The position numbers and the translations under genes were made by a program. The notes under the pieces are model-generated. The model ran no database searches. It worked only from the letters and a program-made list of their open reading frames with translations, and had not been told where the DNA came from. Of a stretch of 64,000 nt of DNA, positions 11,438 to 22,829 are shown piece after piece. Origin of the DNA: Henckelia pumila (lineage: Eukaryota; Streptophyta; Magnoliopsida; Lamiales; Gesneriaceae); assembly GCF_033568475.1 (NCBI RefSeq), contig NC_133122.1, positions 4,449,063 to 4,513,062 of the forward strand. The letters run 5' to 3'. Position 1 is the first letter of the stretch; every line of letters begins with the position of its first letter.

Positions 11438-13321
11438 ATGGAGGTTAAAGCCAAGATTAGGATCGTTGCAGTGCTTTTTCTCTTTGGGTTTTTGGTTGTT
11501 TGTAGTGTTACGGACCCTAATTATTTAGCTATTTTGAATGAGTTCAGAAAAGGTTTGGAAAATGCAGAGCTTTTGAACTGGCCTATCAATGGCGACGACC
11601 CTTGTGGTCCTCCGAGCTGGAGTCATGTGTTTTGTTCTGGTGGCAGGGTTACGCAGATTCAGGTCAGAGGGTTGGGTTTGAAAGGCCCTTTACCTAAAAA
11701 TTTCAACCAGTTGTCTATGCTGCAGAATTTAGGCCTTCAGCAGAACCAGTTTAGTGGGAGTTTGCCCTCTTTCAGTGGGTTGTCTGAATTGAGATATGCT
11801 TATTTGGATTACAACAATTTTGACACAATCCCATCAGATTTCTTTAAAGGGCTTGTGAATTTGGAGGTTTTGGCATTGGATAACATCCCTTTGAATGCCA
11901 CCAAGGGCTGGTTTTTGCCTTCTAACTTGCAAGATTCAGCCCAGTTGAAGAATCTCACTCTTATGAACTGCAATTTGGCTGGTCCTTTGCCTGAGTTCTT
12001 GGGAAATATGTCGTATTTAGAGTTCTTGAAACTGTCTTTGAATCGAATTTCAAGTACCATCCCGGACAGTTTTCGGGGATCTCTTTTGACAATTCTATGG
12101 TTAAATGGGCAAACAGATGGCATGACTGGTCCAATTGATGTGGTTTCAAGCATGGTCTCACTCACTAGTCTCTGGCTCCATGGAAACCATTTTTCAGGTA
12201 AAATCCCTGAAAATATCGGTGATTTAGCATCTTTGCAAGATCTTAATCTCAATAGAAACGATCTTGTTGGTTTAATTCCTGTCGGATTAGCAAATATGGC
12301 GTTAGTCCATCTAGATTTGAACAACAATCATTTCATGGGTCCTATACCAAAATTCAAAGCCGTTAATTATACTTATTCATCAAATCCATTTTGTCTTCCA
12401 AATCCTGGAACTCTCTGCACACCAGAAGTTATGGCGCTCTTAGATTTTCTTGATGGGGTAAATTACCCCTCCAAGCTCGTCCAATCATGGTCTGGCAATG
12501 ATCCATGTGCATCTTGGTTTGGAGTGACTTGTGATGTTAATAGAAATGTGGATATCATAAACTTGCAAAGCTCTAATCTTTATGGTACTTTAAGCCCTTC
12601 ACTTGCAGAGCTTGATTCGCTTACCCGTATATCACTGCAGTCCAACAATCTATCTGGTCCGATCCCAACAAATTGGACTGGTTTGAAATCTTTAATTTTG
12701 TTGAATTTGAGTGAAAACAACCTCTCCCCTCCTGTTCCTAATTTTAGTGACAATGTAAAGCTTTTCCTAAGCGGAAACTCTCTATTAAACTCGAATCCTG
12801 AATCACCTTCACAAGGTAATAACTCTGTTTCTCCAAGTTCACGACCCTCACCTGTCCCATTTTCACCAACATTTGGTTCCACATTTAATTCTTCTAGTTC
12901 AACATATATAGAAGGGAATCGTTCCATGAATCCTAAGATATTCGCCATTGTTGCACCTGTTTCTAGTTTTGCGATTCTTGTTTGCTTGGTCGTGCCATTG
13001 TCTATTTATATCTGCAAGAACAAAAAAACCAGGGACCCTGCTCCAAGCTCCTCCCTTGTGGTTCACCCAAGAGAGCCATCTGATTCAGAAAACACGGTAA
13101 AAATTGTTGTTGCTGATAACACAAATAGAAGCATGTCTTCTTTAGCTACAAGTGGCTCTGCAAGCATAAACAGTAGTGAGTCCCATGTGGTTGAGGCCGG
13201 AAATCTGTTGGAAAACTGGCGAGTTCCCAGACCAATTACGATTGATACCCGGTGCAGCGGAAGTTTAAAAATTTTTCATGGAACGTTTCCATGGTGTGGG
13301 TATCAACCATACATCGATTGA
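11438..13321 (+). CDS. 5' part of TMK-like gene: LRR ectodomain and TM helix, running into the LTR
   Basis: An uninterrupted frame of 627 codons. The first ATG (MEVKAKIR) is at 11438. Residues 1-24 are a hydrophobic signal peptide. Two LRR blocks flank the linker with GTLCTPEVMALLDFL and the second cap GNDPCASWFGVTC. IFAIVAPVSSFAILVCLVV begins the membrane helix. Residues up to about 589 are native (ending EAGN). The last 38 or so are encoded by the copia LTR, read antisense to the element, and end at TGA 13319-13321. If transcribed and not spliced around, it would give a membrane-anchored ectodomain without kinase. Confidence 0.85.
   Translation: MEVKAKIRIVAVLFLFGFLVVCSVTDPNYLAILNEFRKGLENAELLNWPINGDDPCGPPSWSHVFCSGGRVTQIQVRGLGLKGPLPKNFNQLSMLQNLGLQQNQFSGSLPSFSGLSELRYAYLDYNNFDTIPSDFFKGLVNLEVLALDNIPLNATKGWFLPSNLQDSAQLKNLTLMNCNLAGPLPEFLGNMSYLEFLKLSLNRISSTIPDSFRGSLLTILWLNGQTDGMTGPIDVVSSMVSLTSLWLHGNHFSGKIPENIGDLASLQDLNLNRNDLVGLIPVGLANMALVHLDLNNNHFMGPIPKFKAVNYTYSSNPFCLPNPGTLCTPEVMALLDFLDGVNYPSKLVQSWSGNDPCASWFGVTCDVNRNVDIINLQSSNLYGTLSPSLAELDSLTRISLQSNNLSGPIPTNWTGLKSLILLNLSENNLSPPVPNFSDNVKLFLSGNSLLNSNPESPSQGNNSVSPSSRPSPVPFSPTFGSTFNSSSSTYIEGNRSMNPKIFAIVAPVSSFAILVCLVVPLSIYICKNKKTRDPAPSSSLVVHPREPSDSENTVKIVVADNTNRSMSSLATSGSASINSSESHVVEAGNLLENWRVPRPITIDTRCSGSLKIFHGTFPWCGYQPYID
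13201..13205. repeat. Target-site duplication AAATC, left copy
   Basis: Identical to 22830-22834. It falls on the TMK codons for Gly-Asn-Leu and defines the insertion as integrase-made. Confidence 0.93.
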
Positions 13322-15071
13322 ATTACGTGTGTGTAAAATTTAAATAACAATTAAATAAATTTTACCTCAAATCTCGCAACGAGATTAATGGACACCAACA
13401 GAACAATTCTGCTCTTGTTGTCTCTCCCTGGAACCGATGAACGCCTTCAATCAGGTCCACGAACAGAGGTTTAATCCCTCTGATAGATTGCACTAGAAAA
13501 TCTATCAGAAGTTTTCTGCGAAGAGAATACACGAATTTGATTCGTTATTCCTGACTGCAATTCAAAATCACAGACCGGAATTTCTCGGGCAGAGTGAAGG
13601 GGGGGGGCGGCCGAAATATGTTTGAGAGAGAGGGTAGGGTTTTCGAAAATTGCTCTCAAAATAATGACCTGTTGTTGTGTAATTTCTGTACTGAAATAAC
13701 TTATTTATAATGCAGGCCACTAACACCTTAGGGCCCATTAGTCATAAGCTGGGGCCCGACAAGCAAAGCCCGCTCGTTCAGAAATTAATATAAAATTCAT
13801 CGTGACTCCGATTGCTGAAACGATTTCACCAATGTGCACAGAAACCATTTCTGCACGTTTTAAAGTCAAAATAAATTTTCCTGAATCCGAATTCAGTGGT
13901 TTCCAAAAATGTCCATCCCTATGTCATTTTAGAAAATCCTACTCCCTTACTCTTATTTAAGAAGTCCAACTCCTTAGTTCATTAAATTTAACTCTTTAAA
14001 TTTAACTATCTCAACGGGGATTAAAACTCCATTACACTGTGTGACCCTCAATGGTTCAGGGATACAGCTAGCCGTGGGCTCACAACTCCTTGTGACTCGG
14101 AACAACACTTTCCGACTTGCCCAACGAATCATGGTAAAGCGCCTAGCAACATCGCCCCATGATTCCCTAGGTATCACTGATAGTGCCTACAAGAACCAGT
14201 AGATTTTGGTTAACGTACAGTACGGTCCCTTCATCCATATATCCCGATCGAATCAACAACCATTGGTATATCGAGAGTCGCTCAAGATTCGATAACTATG
14301 CAATACATCTTGAAGATCAAATTAGTGACATCGCATGTGCTACTAAGAAACCATTTCTTAAATCACATCAAGTACTCTGGCCAGAGATTTGTCACACTAA
14401 TATCTCCTCAGATCGCATAGGATATCCACACTCGCAAGTATGTGGTGAATCCTTGACAACAATGCATTGACTCCTATATGTGTCGTAACTGTACCCAATC
14501 TCGACACCTGATGACCCCCTCAGAGTCGGTAAACGAGTCAAAGCACAGTACTAGCATATAGAGTCTCCATGATGTTTCAAGTCGTAAGGACTAATGGTGT
14601 ACAACCAAAACCGCGGACTTTATCCACTCGATAAGTGATAACCACTTGGAAAGTCCGGATAGGGTAGTTCGACTATTCATCCTATGAATATCCATTTGCA
14701 TGCTTCGAACATCTCCATGTTCCCTACCAATGAAACGTGGTACTCCGCATCGCAAATGCTAGTCTCAAATTCGAGCGATCCTTATCCTTATTATCGGACG
14801 GCTCAATCGACTAGGAACGGTTTTAGAATATACAGTGACTATAAGATGTATTTCATGATAGACATCTCCATGTTCTACCACATCTTACATACACTATAGT
14901 ATATTCAAGGTCTTTATCAAAACAACAATAGTATATCACAATATAACAATATGAAGTAATATAAAGTCATTGCCATAAAAGCGTAAATAATATTAAACAA
15001 AAGATTGTTTATACAAAGAGTCAACAAAGCCCATAGCCACACAGTTGGCTCACTGGGCACCCACTCTTACA
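13206..15071 (-). repeat. 3' LTR of the young copia element (plus-strand left)
   Basis: 1866 bp, same length as its partner. It contains ORF-like stretches (for example 13974-14177 and 14183-14470) that recur in all three LTR copies in the window; these are repeat sequence, not genes. A run of nine G at about 13598-13606 precedes CGGCCG. Confidence 0.93.
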
Positions 15072-15085
15072 ATCTCCCACTTGCC
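15072..15085 (-). other. Polypurine tract of the copia element
   Basis: The plus-strand ATCTCCCACTTGCC reads GGCAAGTGGGAGAT on the minus strand and abuts the LTR. It lies directly after the polyprotein stop codon. Confidence 0.7.
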
Positions 15086-18000
15086 CTATAGCCAACTAGT
15101 CATACTACGTAGACCCATTGCTTCGCGATGTTTGTCAAACAATGGTCCTGGCAAAGGCTTAGTAAGTGGATCAGCGATATTGTCTGCAGAGGCCACTCGT
15201 TCGACACTGATGTCTCCTCTTTCCACAATCTCCCGGATTATGTGGTATTTCCTCAGTACGTGTTTGGATCTTTGATGAGACCTTGGTTCCTTTGCTTGAG
15301 CAACGGCACCCGTGTTGTCGCAGTACACCGGGACTGGACCAACAAATTCAGGAATGACGCCCAACTCTTGGACGAAATTCCTCATCCAAACGGCCTCTTT
15401 AGCAGCAGCTGATGCTGCAATGTATTCAGCCTCAGTGGTGGAATCCGCTGTGGTGTCCTGCTTGGAACTCTTCCAAGAGACAGCACCACCATTGAGCATG
15501 AACACAAATCCAGAGGTTGACTTCGAGTCATCCACATCACTTTGGAAGCTAGAGTCGGTATAGCCTTCCAGTTTGAGTTCTCGTCCTCCATAAACCATGA
15601 ACATATTCTTAGTCCTTCGCAAGTACTTAAGAATGTCCTTCACGGCTTTCCAATGCATCTGACCAGGATTAGACTGATATCTGCTCGTGACACTCAGAGC
15701 AAATGCTACATCCGGTCTGGTAGATATCATCCCATACATGATACTACCTATAGCTGACGCATATGGTACATGTGTCATATTCTCTATCTCTGCATCAGTC
15801 TTGGGACACATAGACTTGGATAGAGAAACTCCATGACACATGGGTAGATGTCCTCTCTTGGACCCATCCATTGAAAACCGTTTCAATATGGTATCGATGT
15901 AGGTTGATTGAGTGAGTCCTATCATTCTCTTAGATCTATCCCTATAGATCTGTATCCCAAGAATGTAGGATGCCTCACCCAAATCCTTCATCGAAAATCT
16001 ACCTGATAACCATATCTTTGTTGACTGCAACATCCCTACATCATTCCCAATGAGTAGGATGTCATCAACATAAAGTACTAAGAATGTCACCGCATCCTTA
16101 AATACTTTCTTGTACACGCAAGGTTCCTCCGGGTTCTTGATGAAACCAAAATCTTTAATTGTTTCATCAAATTTCTGGTTCCAACTTCTTGATGCTTGTT
16201 TTAGACCATAAATTGATCTTTGAAGCTTGCATACCTTATGTTCGCTTCCCATGGATGTGTACCCCTCAGGCTGCTTCATATAGATTTCTTCCTTAATGTC
16301 TCCATTAAGAAAAGCAGTCTTCACATCCATTTGCCATATCTCATAGTCATACCATGCAGCTATGGCAATAAGGATTCTTATGGACTTGAACATAGCAACT
16401 GGTGAAAAGGTTTCATCATAGTCAACTCCTTGCCTTTGAGTATAACCTTTCGCCACCAATCGCGCCTTGTAGGTCAATACCTTACCATCAGGCCCAAGCT
16501 TTCTTTTGTAGATCCATTTACACCCTATTGGAACAATTCCATCGGGAGGATCCACTAAAGACCAGACTTGGTTAGTATGCATCGAATCCAATTCAGACTG
16601 CATAGCTTCAAGCCATAAATTCGAATCCGCATCAGAAATTGCTTCCTTGAAGCTTCTTGGATCACATCCAATGTCGGGTTCATCTTGACCCTCTTCAAGA
16701 AGAAGACCATATCGAACTGGAGGTCTAGAAGTCCTCTCGGATCTTCTAGGTGCAGGCGTGTCCAGCAATGGTTCCTGAGGTGTGGGATCGTTATTTTGTA
16801 TTTCGGGTTCTTCTCGAACTTCTTCGAGTTCCATCATCTCGCCTTTCTTATCCAATAAGAACTCCTTCTCCAAGAAGGTGGCATTCCGTGAAACAAACAC
16901 CTTTGTTTCAGCAGGATAATAGAAATAATATCCGATTGAATTCTTCGGATACCCCACAAAATAACACAAGCTGGATCGACTATCCAACTTATCTCCCACT
17001 GTCCGCTTCACGTAAGCAGGACATCCCCAAATCCTCAAGTACGAATACTTAGGAGCTTTGCCATTCCATAACTCGTATGGTGTTTTGTCCACTGCTTTAG
17101 TGTGGACGTTGTTCAACAACAATACCGCCGTTTCAAGCGCATAGCCCCAAAACGAAGGTGGAAGCTCAGTGAAGCTCATCATAGATCGAACCATGTCCAA
17201 CAAAGTTCGATTACGACGCTCCGATACACCATTAAGCTGTGGTGTCATAGGAGGAGTCCACTGAGAGAGAATCCCATTCTCTTTCAGATAGTCCAAAAAC
17301 TCGGTACTCAAGTATTCTCCACCTCGATCCGATCGAAGTGCTTTAATACTTTTACCTAGCTTGTTTTCTACTTCAGCCTTGAATTCTTTGAACTTTTCAA
17401 ATGCTTCAGACTTATATTTCATTAAATATAAATACCCATACCTTGAATAATCATCGGTAAAGGTAATGAAGTAGGTGTGGCCATGTTGAGTCCCTACTCT
17501 AAATGGACCACAAACATCTGTATGGATCAAATCCAACAGATTTTGACTACGCTCAGGCTTCCCCTTAAAAGGAGATTTAGTCATTTTCCCTTTTAGGCAG
17601 GATTCACAAGTAGGTAGAGAGTTAATATCAGACATATCAAACATGCCCTCTCCCACTAGCTTGTTCATCCTCCTTGAGGAAATATGACCTAGTCTAGCGT
17701 GCCAAAGGTTTGCCGGGTTTTGACTATCGATTTTCCTTTTGTTTGTTGTCGCCGGTTTGTCAATACAATTCACTGGAACGTCTTTTAGTTTTAAATTATA
17801 TAGATCGTTTTCAAGTTGTCCATTTCCAATTAAACATTCATTCTTGTAGATATTGCAAATCCCATTCACAAAATTACAAGAATAACCATCTCTATCAAGC
17901 ATAGAAATAGAAATAATGTTTTTAATTAAATCTGGCACAAATAAAACATCTCTCAACAATAATTTAAAACCATTATGCAAAATCAAACAAACATCTCCAA

Positions 18001-19000
18001 TGGCCGTAGCTTCAACTCTGGAACCATTCCCGAGCCTCAGCTGGGTCTCACCCATTCTAAGCCTGCGACTTCTTGTCATCACCTGCAAATCATTGCAAAT
18101 GTGAGATCCACATCCGGTATCCAATACCCAAGAAGTTGTATTAAGTGACATGTTTATTTCGATATAGAACATACCCTTTGCAGTTCCCAACTGCTCAAGA
18201 TACTCCTTGCAGTTGCGCTTCCAATGACCCGGCTTCTTGCAGTAATGGCAAACATCCTTGGATTTTCCATCGTTTGAAGCCTTTGTCTTTTGCTTCTTCT
18301 CGGGTTCCACTTTCTTGGGTGGGGCAGAACGTTTCTTGCCCTTCATACTTGGCCCCTTCTTAGCAGAAGATGAGGAGCCCACCAAGAAAGCTGGCTTATC
18401 CTTCTTAAGTGTGGATTCATATGTAACGAGCATATTGACCATCTCTTCAAGGGTGGCCTCTATCTTGTTCATATTAAAATTTATCACGAATCCATCAAAT
18501 GAAGAAGGAAGAGATAGAAGCAGCAAGTCCACATTGAGTTCATGCTCCAACACCAAATCAAGGGTCGCTAACTTCTGTATGAGCCAAATCACTCGTACCC
18601 CATGATCACGGACCGAAGTCCCTTCACGCATGCGGCACGTCATCAACTCCTTAACAGTAGAGAACCTTTCAGCCCTCGACTGAGCCCCAAAAAGTTCCTT
18701 GAGTTGCGTGTGAATGTCAGCAGCATTCACCGTGTCCTCAAATCGCCTCTGGAGTTCATCAGACATCGAGGCTTGCATATAGCATTTGGTCTTGATGTCA
18801 TGGTCACACCATGCATCAAGTTTGGCCAATTCCTCCGGACTTATGTCAGCTGGTGCTTCCTTCGGAGGTGCTTTCTCTAACACGTAGAGCATTTTCTCCG
18901 AAGTTAAGACAATCTTCAACTTCCGGAACCATTCCGTATAGTTGGCGCCAGTCAGCTTGTTTTGTTCGAGGATCGAGAATAAAGGATTTCGCGAATTCAT
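15086..19000 (-). CDS. Ty1/copia gag-pol polyprotein, intact
   Basis: 1304 aa from the ATG at 18998-19000 (MNSRNPLFSILEQ). No ATG is found further upstream in the frame. Order, approximate residues: gag 10-230 (LTGANYTEWFRKLK); CCHC knuckle about 251 (CHYCKKPGHWKRNC); protease about 294 (LDTGCGSHIC); integrase with HARLGHIS about 436 and DVCGPF about 488; reverse transcriptase with YVDD at 16061-16072, about 976; RNase H to the end, with SKHVLRKYHIIRE. Integrase before reverse transcriptase is the Ty1/copia order. No stops or shifts. It supplies all enzymes for copying and inserting the element. I do not assign a finer lineage. Confidence 0.94.
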   Translation of the reverse strand: MNSRNPLFSILEQNKLTGANYTEWFRKLKIVLTSEKMLYVLEKAPPKEAPADISPEELAKLDAWCDHDIKTKCYMQASMSDELQRRFEDTVNAADIHTQLKELFGAQSRAERFSTVKELMTCRMREGTSVRDHGVRVIWLIQKLATLDLVLEHELNVDLLLLSLPSSFDGFVINFNMNKIEATLEEMVNMLVTYESTLKKDKPAFLVGSSSSAKKGPSMKGKKRSAPPKKVEPEKKQKTKASNDGKSKDVCHYCKKPGHWKRNCKEYLEQLGTAKGMFYIEINMSLNTTSWVLDTGCGSHICNDLQVMTRSRRLRMGETQLRLGNGSRVEATAIGDVCLILHNGFKLLLRDVLFVPDLIKNIISISMLDRDGYSCNFVNGICNIYKNECLIGNGQLENDLYNLKLKDVPVNCIDKPATTNKRKIDSQNPANLWHARLGHISSRRMNKLVGEGMFDMSDINSLPTCESCLKGKMTKSPFKGKPERSQNLLDLIHTDVCGPFRVGTQHGHTYFITFTDDYSRYGYLYLMKYKSEAFEKFKEFKAEVENKLGKSIKALRSDRGGEYLSTEFLDYLKENGILSQWTPPMTPQLNGVSERRNRTLLDMVRSMMSFTELPPSFWGYALETAVLLLNNVHTKAVDKTPYELWNGKAPKYSYLRIWGCPAYVKRTVGDKLDSRSSLCYFVGYPKNSIGYYFYYPAETKVFVSRNATFLEKEFLLDKKGEMMELEEVREEPEIQNNDPTPQEPLLDTPAPRRSERTSRPPVRYGLLLEEGQDEPDIGCDPRSFKEAISDADSNLWLEAMQSELDSMHTNQVWSLVDPPDGIVPIGCKWIYKRKLGPDGKVLTYKARLVAKGYTQRQGVDYDETFSPVAMFKSIRILIAIAAWYDYEIWQMDVKTAFLNGDIKEEIYMKQPEGYTSMGSEHKVCKLQRSIYGLKQASRSWNQKFDETIKDFGFIKNPEEPCVYKKVFKDAVTFLVLYVDDILLIGNDVGMLQSTKIWLSGRFSMKDLGEASYILGIQIYRDRSKRMIGLTQSTYIDTILKRFSMDGSKRGHLPMCHGVSLSKSMCPKTDAEIENMTHVPYASAIGSIMYGMISTRPDVAFALSVTSRYQSNPGQMHWKAVKDILKYLRRTKNMFMVYGGRELKLEGYTDSSFQSDVDDSKSTSGFVFMLNGGAVSWKSSKQDTTADSTTEAEYIAASAAAKEAVWMRNFVQELGVIPEFVGPVPVYCDNTGAVAQAKEPRSHQRSKHVLRKYHIIREIVERGDISVERVASADNIADPLTKPLPGPLFDKHREAMGLRSMTSWL

Positions 19001-20950
19001 TGTATGAAATACTGAAAAGGAAAAACAGACATATATCAATGATTGTTTAACAATTTACTAAGACATAAAATAGGCGAATTTAATTTTATGAATCTCACTC
19101 CCACTATTTTAACGATTTCACCACCCTCTAGTGAAAACGGGAAACTTTTTCCTTAGTGAGAACATGGAGTCCAATTGACAAACTTATGGTCCCGAATAAT
19201 ATCAGCCAACCATAATTCTCAAAAGGTAGAGCCCAATTGCTTCCAAAGCAACCCCCATGTGTTTACCTCATGTCCAATAAGGGCCCAATAATATGACGCC
19301 GTTTAAAGTGACATGTCAAGATGACCCATCAATATTAAGTTGTGATAGACGGTCGCCATGTGGATCCCCCAATAATATGAGCCGATCCCATGGGAGTTCC
19401 ACCCAACTTACAACATTTGTCGATCCAATGTATAGCTTTCCGACGGACGGGCCCCCCCAATAATATGAGCCGGACCGTATCCGCGGGTAGCATCACATAC
19501 ATTGACCGTTGATGGAAGGTGGGAACATTTAAACAATATTTAAATTTCCTTTATTTATCTTGATATAAATTTTAAATCATATTTAAAATGAGGGATTTTA
19601 TTTATAAAAATATTTGTCTCATCATATTTAATTTATTGCATGCATTGCCGGATTCACGCAATTTATGTCTAAACATGCATACAATCATAATATCACATAT
19701 TATATAGGATGATCGATTCCATTTCTAATTGACCCGTGGTTGCCAATCACGGGTCTTAGTCCAATCCTAGGTAATATGCAGTATGCAAATGCAATCCTAT
19801 TACATATGCTTCCAATTTACATTTCTTCAGTCTTCATTGTCTGCTGGGCCCACCATCTTCAAATCTTGATCTCCCACTAAATCTAATGTATTTACAATAA
19901 ATAACAATGACAAGTAGGGGATACATTTTTAGGGGGTGGGAACGGGCTATAAACCAAGCCCACTTTTATTACATATGACATTCATATCGGGCCATAAACC
20001 AGGCCCATTAATAAAACCAACAACAATAAAGACAAAATGTAAATTCCTAACATACACCTACAAAATTGGTCATGGCAATCGATCATCCTTATCCAATAAC
20101 ATTTAATTCAAAATTAATTTATTGGATAACATGCTGTGGCAATTCAAATTTAAACAAGATAAAATCATATTTTATATATAAAATCACATTTCACATATAA
20201 AATCATATTTTATCTCCATATCAAATAAAATCATATTTTATCTATAAAATCCAATTTTACAAATAAAATCATATTTTATCTAATATATCATAAGATCATA
20301 TCTTATCATCAATTGTACCAAAATAATTGATTTCAAAATTCAATTTACGGATAAAATATTAAAATTTTCCAAAAATTCAAATTTATCCAAAATCAATTTT
20401 AAAATTTACGGACTCGAACAATTCGATCCGAAATCTCGTGAACCAATCAAAAACAATTTTTGATCGGACCAAAAATAAAATTTTAAATATTAAAATTAAT
20501 AAAAATATAATTTTTCCCGCGGGCCGCCCGGGACACTCCCGGGCCGGCCCGCACCCGGGGCGCGGGCCGGGGCAGCCCGGCTGCCCCCTTAGGGCAGCAA
20601 CGTTTGCTGCCCTGGCGGCGCCTGGCGCCGCCGCTGGGCGGCGCCGTGCGTCGCCCTGGGCGCCGCCCCTGGGCGGCGCTGTGCGCCGCCCTGGGCAGCG
20701 CCGTGCGCCGCCCTGGGCGGCGACTGTCGCCGCCCTGGGCGGCGCCGTGCGCCCCCTTTGGGCGGCGCCGTGCGCCGCCCCTGGGGGCAGCGACCATCGC
20801 TGCCCCCTCCGGGCAGCGATCCAATCGCTGCCCGGGTTTCGCCCCCCGGAAAAAAAAATTTTTATTAAAAAATATTTATTTTGTTTCAAAAACCGAGACT
20901 CAAAAATTTTGTACAATTGATTAATTCAATCGATTGATCTGAGCAACCTG
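19001..20950 (-). other. Long 5' leader of the copia element
   Basis: About 1.95 kb between primer site and gag start, unusually long. It contains repeats built on CCCAATAATATGAGCCG (19190-19480), an AT-rich stretch with about six repeats of AAAATCATATTTTAT (20160-20300), and an extremely GC-rich block at 20515-20845. No long conserved ORF is seen. Confidence 0.7.
20515..20845. repeat. GC-rich minisatellite in the copia leader
   Basis: Repeats of roughly 20-24 bp around GGCGGCGCCGTGCGCCGCCC with variants (CTGGGCGGCG, GGGGGCAGCGA). The block is nearly pure G/C while both flanks are AT-rich, and each unit is itself self-complementary. ORFs run across it on both strands because the block is stop-free; they are not genes. 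Confidence 0.85.
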
Positions 20951-20962
20951 GCTCTGATACCA
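20951..20962 (-). other. Primer-binding site of the copia element
   Basis: The minus strand reads TGGTATCAGAGC, one base from the LTR end. This matches the 3' end of initiator methionine tRNA, the usual primer in plant LTR retrotransposons. Confidence 0.9.
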
Positions 20963-20963
20963 C

Positions 20964-22829
20964 TGTTGGAAAACTGGCGAGTTCCCAGACCAATTACGAT
21001 TGATACCCGGTGCAGCGGAAGTTTAAAAATTTTTCATGGAACGTTTCCATGGTGTGGGTATCAACCATACATCGATTGAATTACGTGTGTGTAAAATTTA
21101 AATAACAATTAAATAAATTTTACCTCAAATCTCGCAACGAGATTAATGGACACCAACAGAACAATTCTGCTCTTGTTGTCTCTCCCTGGAACCGATGAAC
21201 GCCTTCAATCAGGTCCACGAACAGAGGTTTAATCCCTCTGATAGATTGCACTAGAAAATCTATCAGAAGTTTTCTGCGAAGAGAATACACGAATTTGATT
21301 CGTTATTCCTGACTGCAATTCAAAATCACAGACCGGAATTTCTCGGGCAGAGTGAAGGGGGGGGGCGGCCGAAATATGTTTGAGAGAGAGGGTAGGGTTT
21401 TCGAAAATTGCTCTCAAAATAATGACCTGTTGTTGTGTAATTTCTGTACTGAAATAACTTATTTATAATGCAGGCCACTAACACCTTAGGGCCCATTAGT
21501 CATAAGCTGGGGCCCGACAAGCAAAGCCCGCTCGTTCAGAAATTAATATAAAATTCATCGTGACTCCGATTGCTGAAACGATTTCACCAATGTGCACAGA
21601 AACCATTTCTGCACGTTTTAAAGTCAAAATAAATTTTCCTGAATCCGAATTCAGTGGTTTCCAAAAATGTCCATCCCTATGTCATTTTAGGAAATCCTAC
21701 TCCCTTACTCTTATTTAAGAAGTCCAACTCCTTAGTTCATTAAATTTAACTCTTTAAATTTAACTATCTCAACGGGGATTAAAACTCCATTACACTGTGT
21801 GACCCTCAATGGTTCAGGGATACAGCTAGCCGTGGGCTCACAACTCCTTGTGACTCGGAACAACACTTTCCGACTTGCCCAACGAATCATGGTAAAGCGC
21901 CTAGCAACATCGCCCCATGATTCCCTAGGTATCACTGATAGTGCCTACAAGAACCAGTAGATTTTGGTTAACGTACAGTACGGTCCCTTCATCCATATAT
22001 CCCGATCGAATCAACAACCATTGGTATATCGAGAGTCGCTCAAGATTCGATAACTATGCAATACATCTTGAAGATCAAATTAGTGACATCGCATGTGCTA
22101 CTAAGAAACCATTTCTTAAATCACATCAAGTACTCTGGCCAGAGATTTGTCACACTAATATCTCCTCAGATCGCATAGGATATCCACACTCGCAAGTATG
22201 TGGTGAATCCTTGACAACAATGCATTGACTCCTATATGTGTCGTAACTGTACCCAATCTCGACACCTGATGACCCCCTCAGAGTCGGTAAACGAGTCAAA
22301 GCACAGTACTAGCATATAGAGTCTCCATGATGTTTCAAGTCGTAAGGACTAATGGTGTACAACCAAAACCGCGGACTTTATCCACTCGATAAGTGATAAC
22401 CACTTGGAAAGTCCGGATAGGGTAGTTCGACTATTCATCCTATGAATATCCATTTGCATGCTTCGAACATCTCCATGTTCCCTACCAATGAAACGTGGTA
22501 CTCCGCATCGCAAATGCTAGTCTCAAACTCGAGCGATCCTTATCCTTATTATCGGACGGCTCAATCGACTAGGAACGGTTTTAGAATATACAGTGACTAT
22601 AAGATGTATTTCATGATAGACATCTCCATGTTCTACCACATCTTACATACACTATAGTATATTCAAGGTCTTTATCAAAACAACAATAGTATATCACAAT
22701 ATAACAATATGAAGTAATATAAAGTCATTGCCATAAAAGCGTAAATAATATTAAACAAAAGATTGTTTATACAAAGAGTCAACAAAGCCCATAGCCACAC
22801 AGTTGGCTCACTGGGCACCCACTCTTACA
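20964..22829 (-). repeat. 5' LTR of the young copia element (plus-strand right)
   Basis: 1866 bp, nearly identical to 13206-15071. As the upstream LTR in element orientation it holds the promoter that drives the polyprotein towards lower coordinates, antisense to the TMK-like gene. Confidence 0.93.

Larger units (their letters stand above)
13206..22829 (-). mobile_element. Complete, very young Ty1/copia retrotransposon inside the TMK-like gene
   Basis: 9624 bp. LTRs of 1866 bp each (13206-15071 and 20964-22829) begin TGTTGG and end TTACA on the plus strand. The target duplication AAATC is at 13201-13205 and 22830-22834. A tRNA-iMet primer site adjoins the 5' LTR (20951-20962), and a single polyprotein ORF lies at 15086-19000. 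By eye the two LTRs differ at two places only (AGAAAAT/AGGAAAT near 13931 and AAATTCG/AAACTCG near 14768). At the commonly used 1.3e-8 substitutions per site per year that is tens of thousands of years. Everything needed for mobility appears present. Confidence 0.95.

Noticed and set aside
13974-14470. Frames beginning MIPRESWGDV and MPTRTSRFWL as genes
   Set aside because: They recur unchanged in all three LTR copies (also 21732-22228 and 63319-63815) and are LTR sequence.
20383-20924. Proline/alanine/arginine-rich proteins on both strands
   Set aside because: The frames are open only because the GC minisatellite has no stop codons; composition changes abruptly at the block edges.
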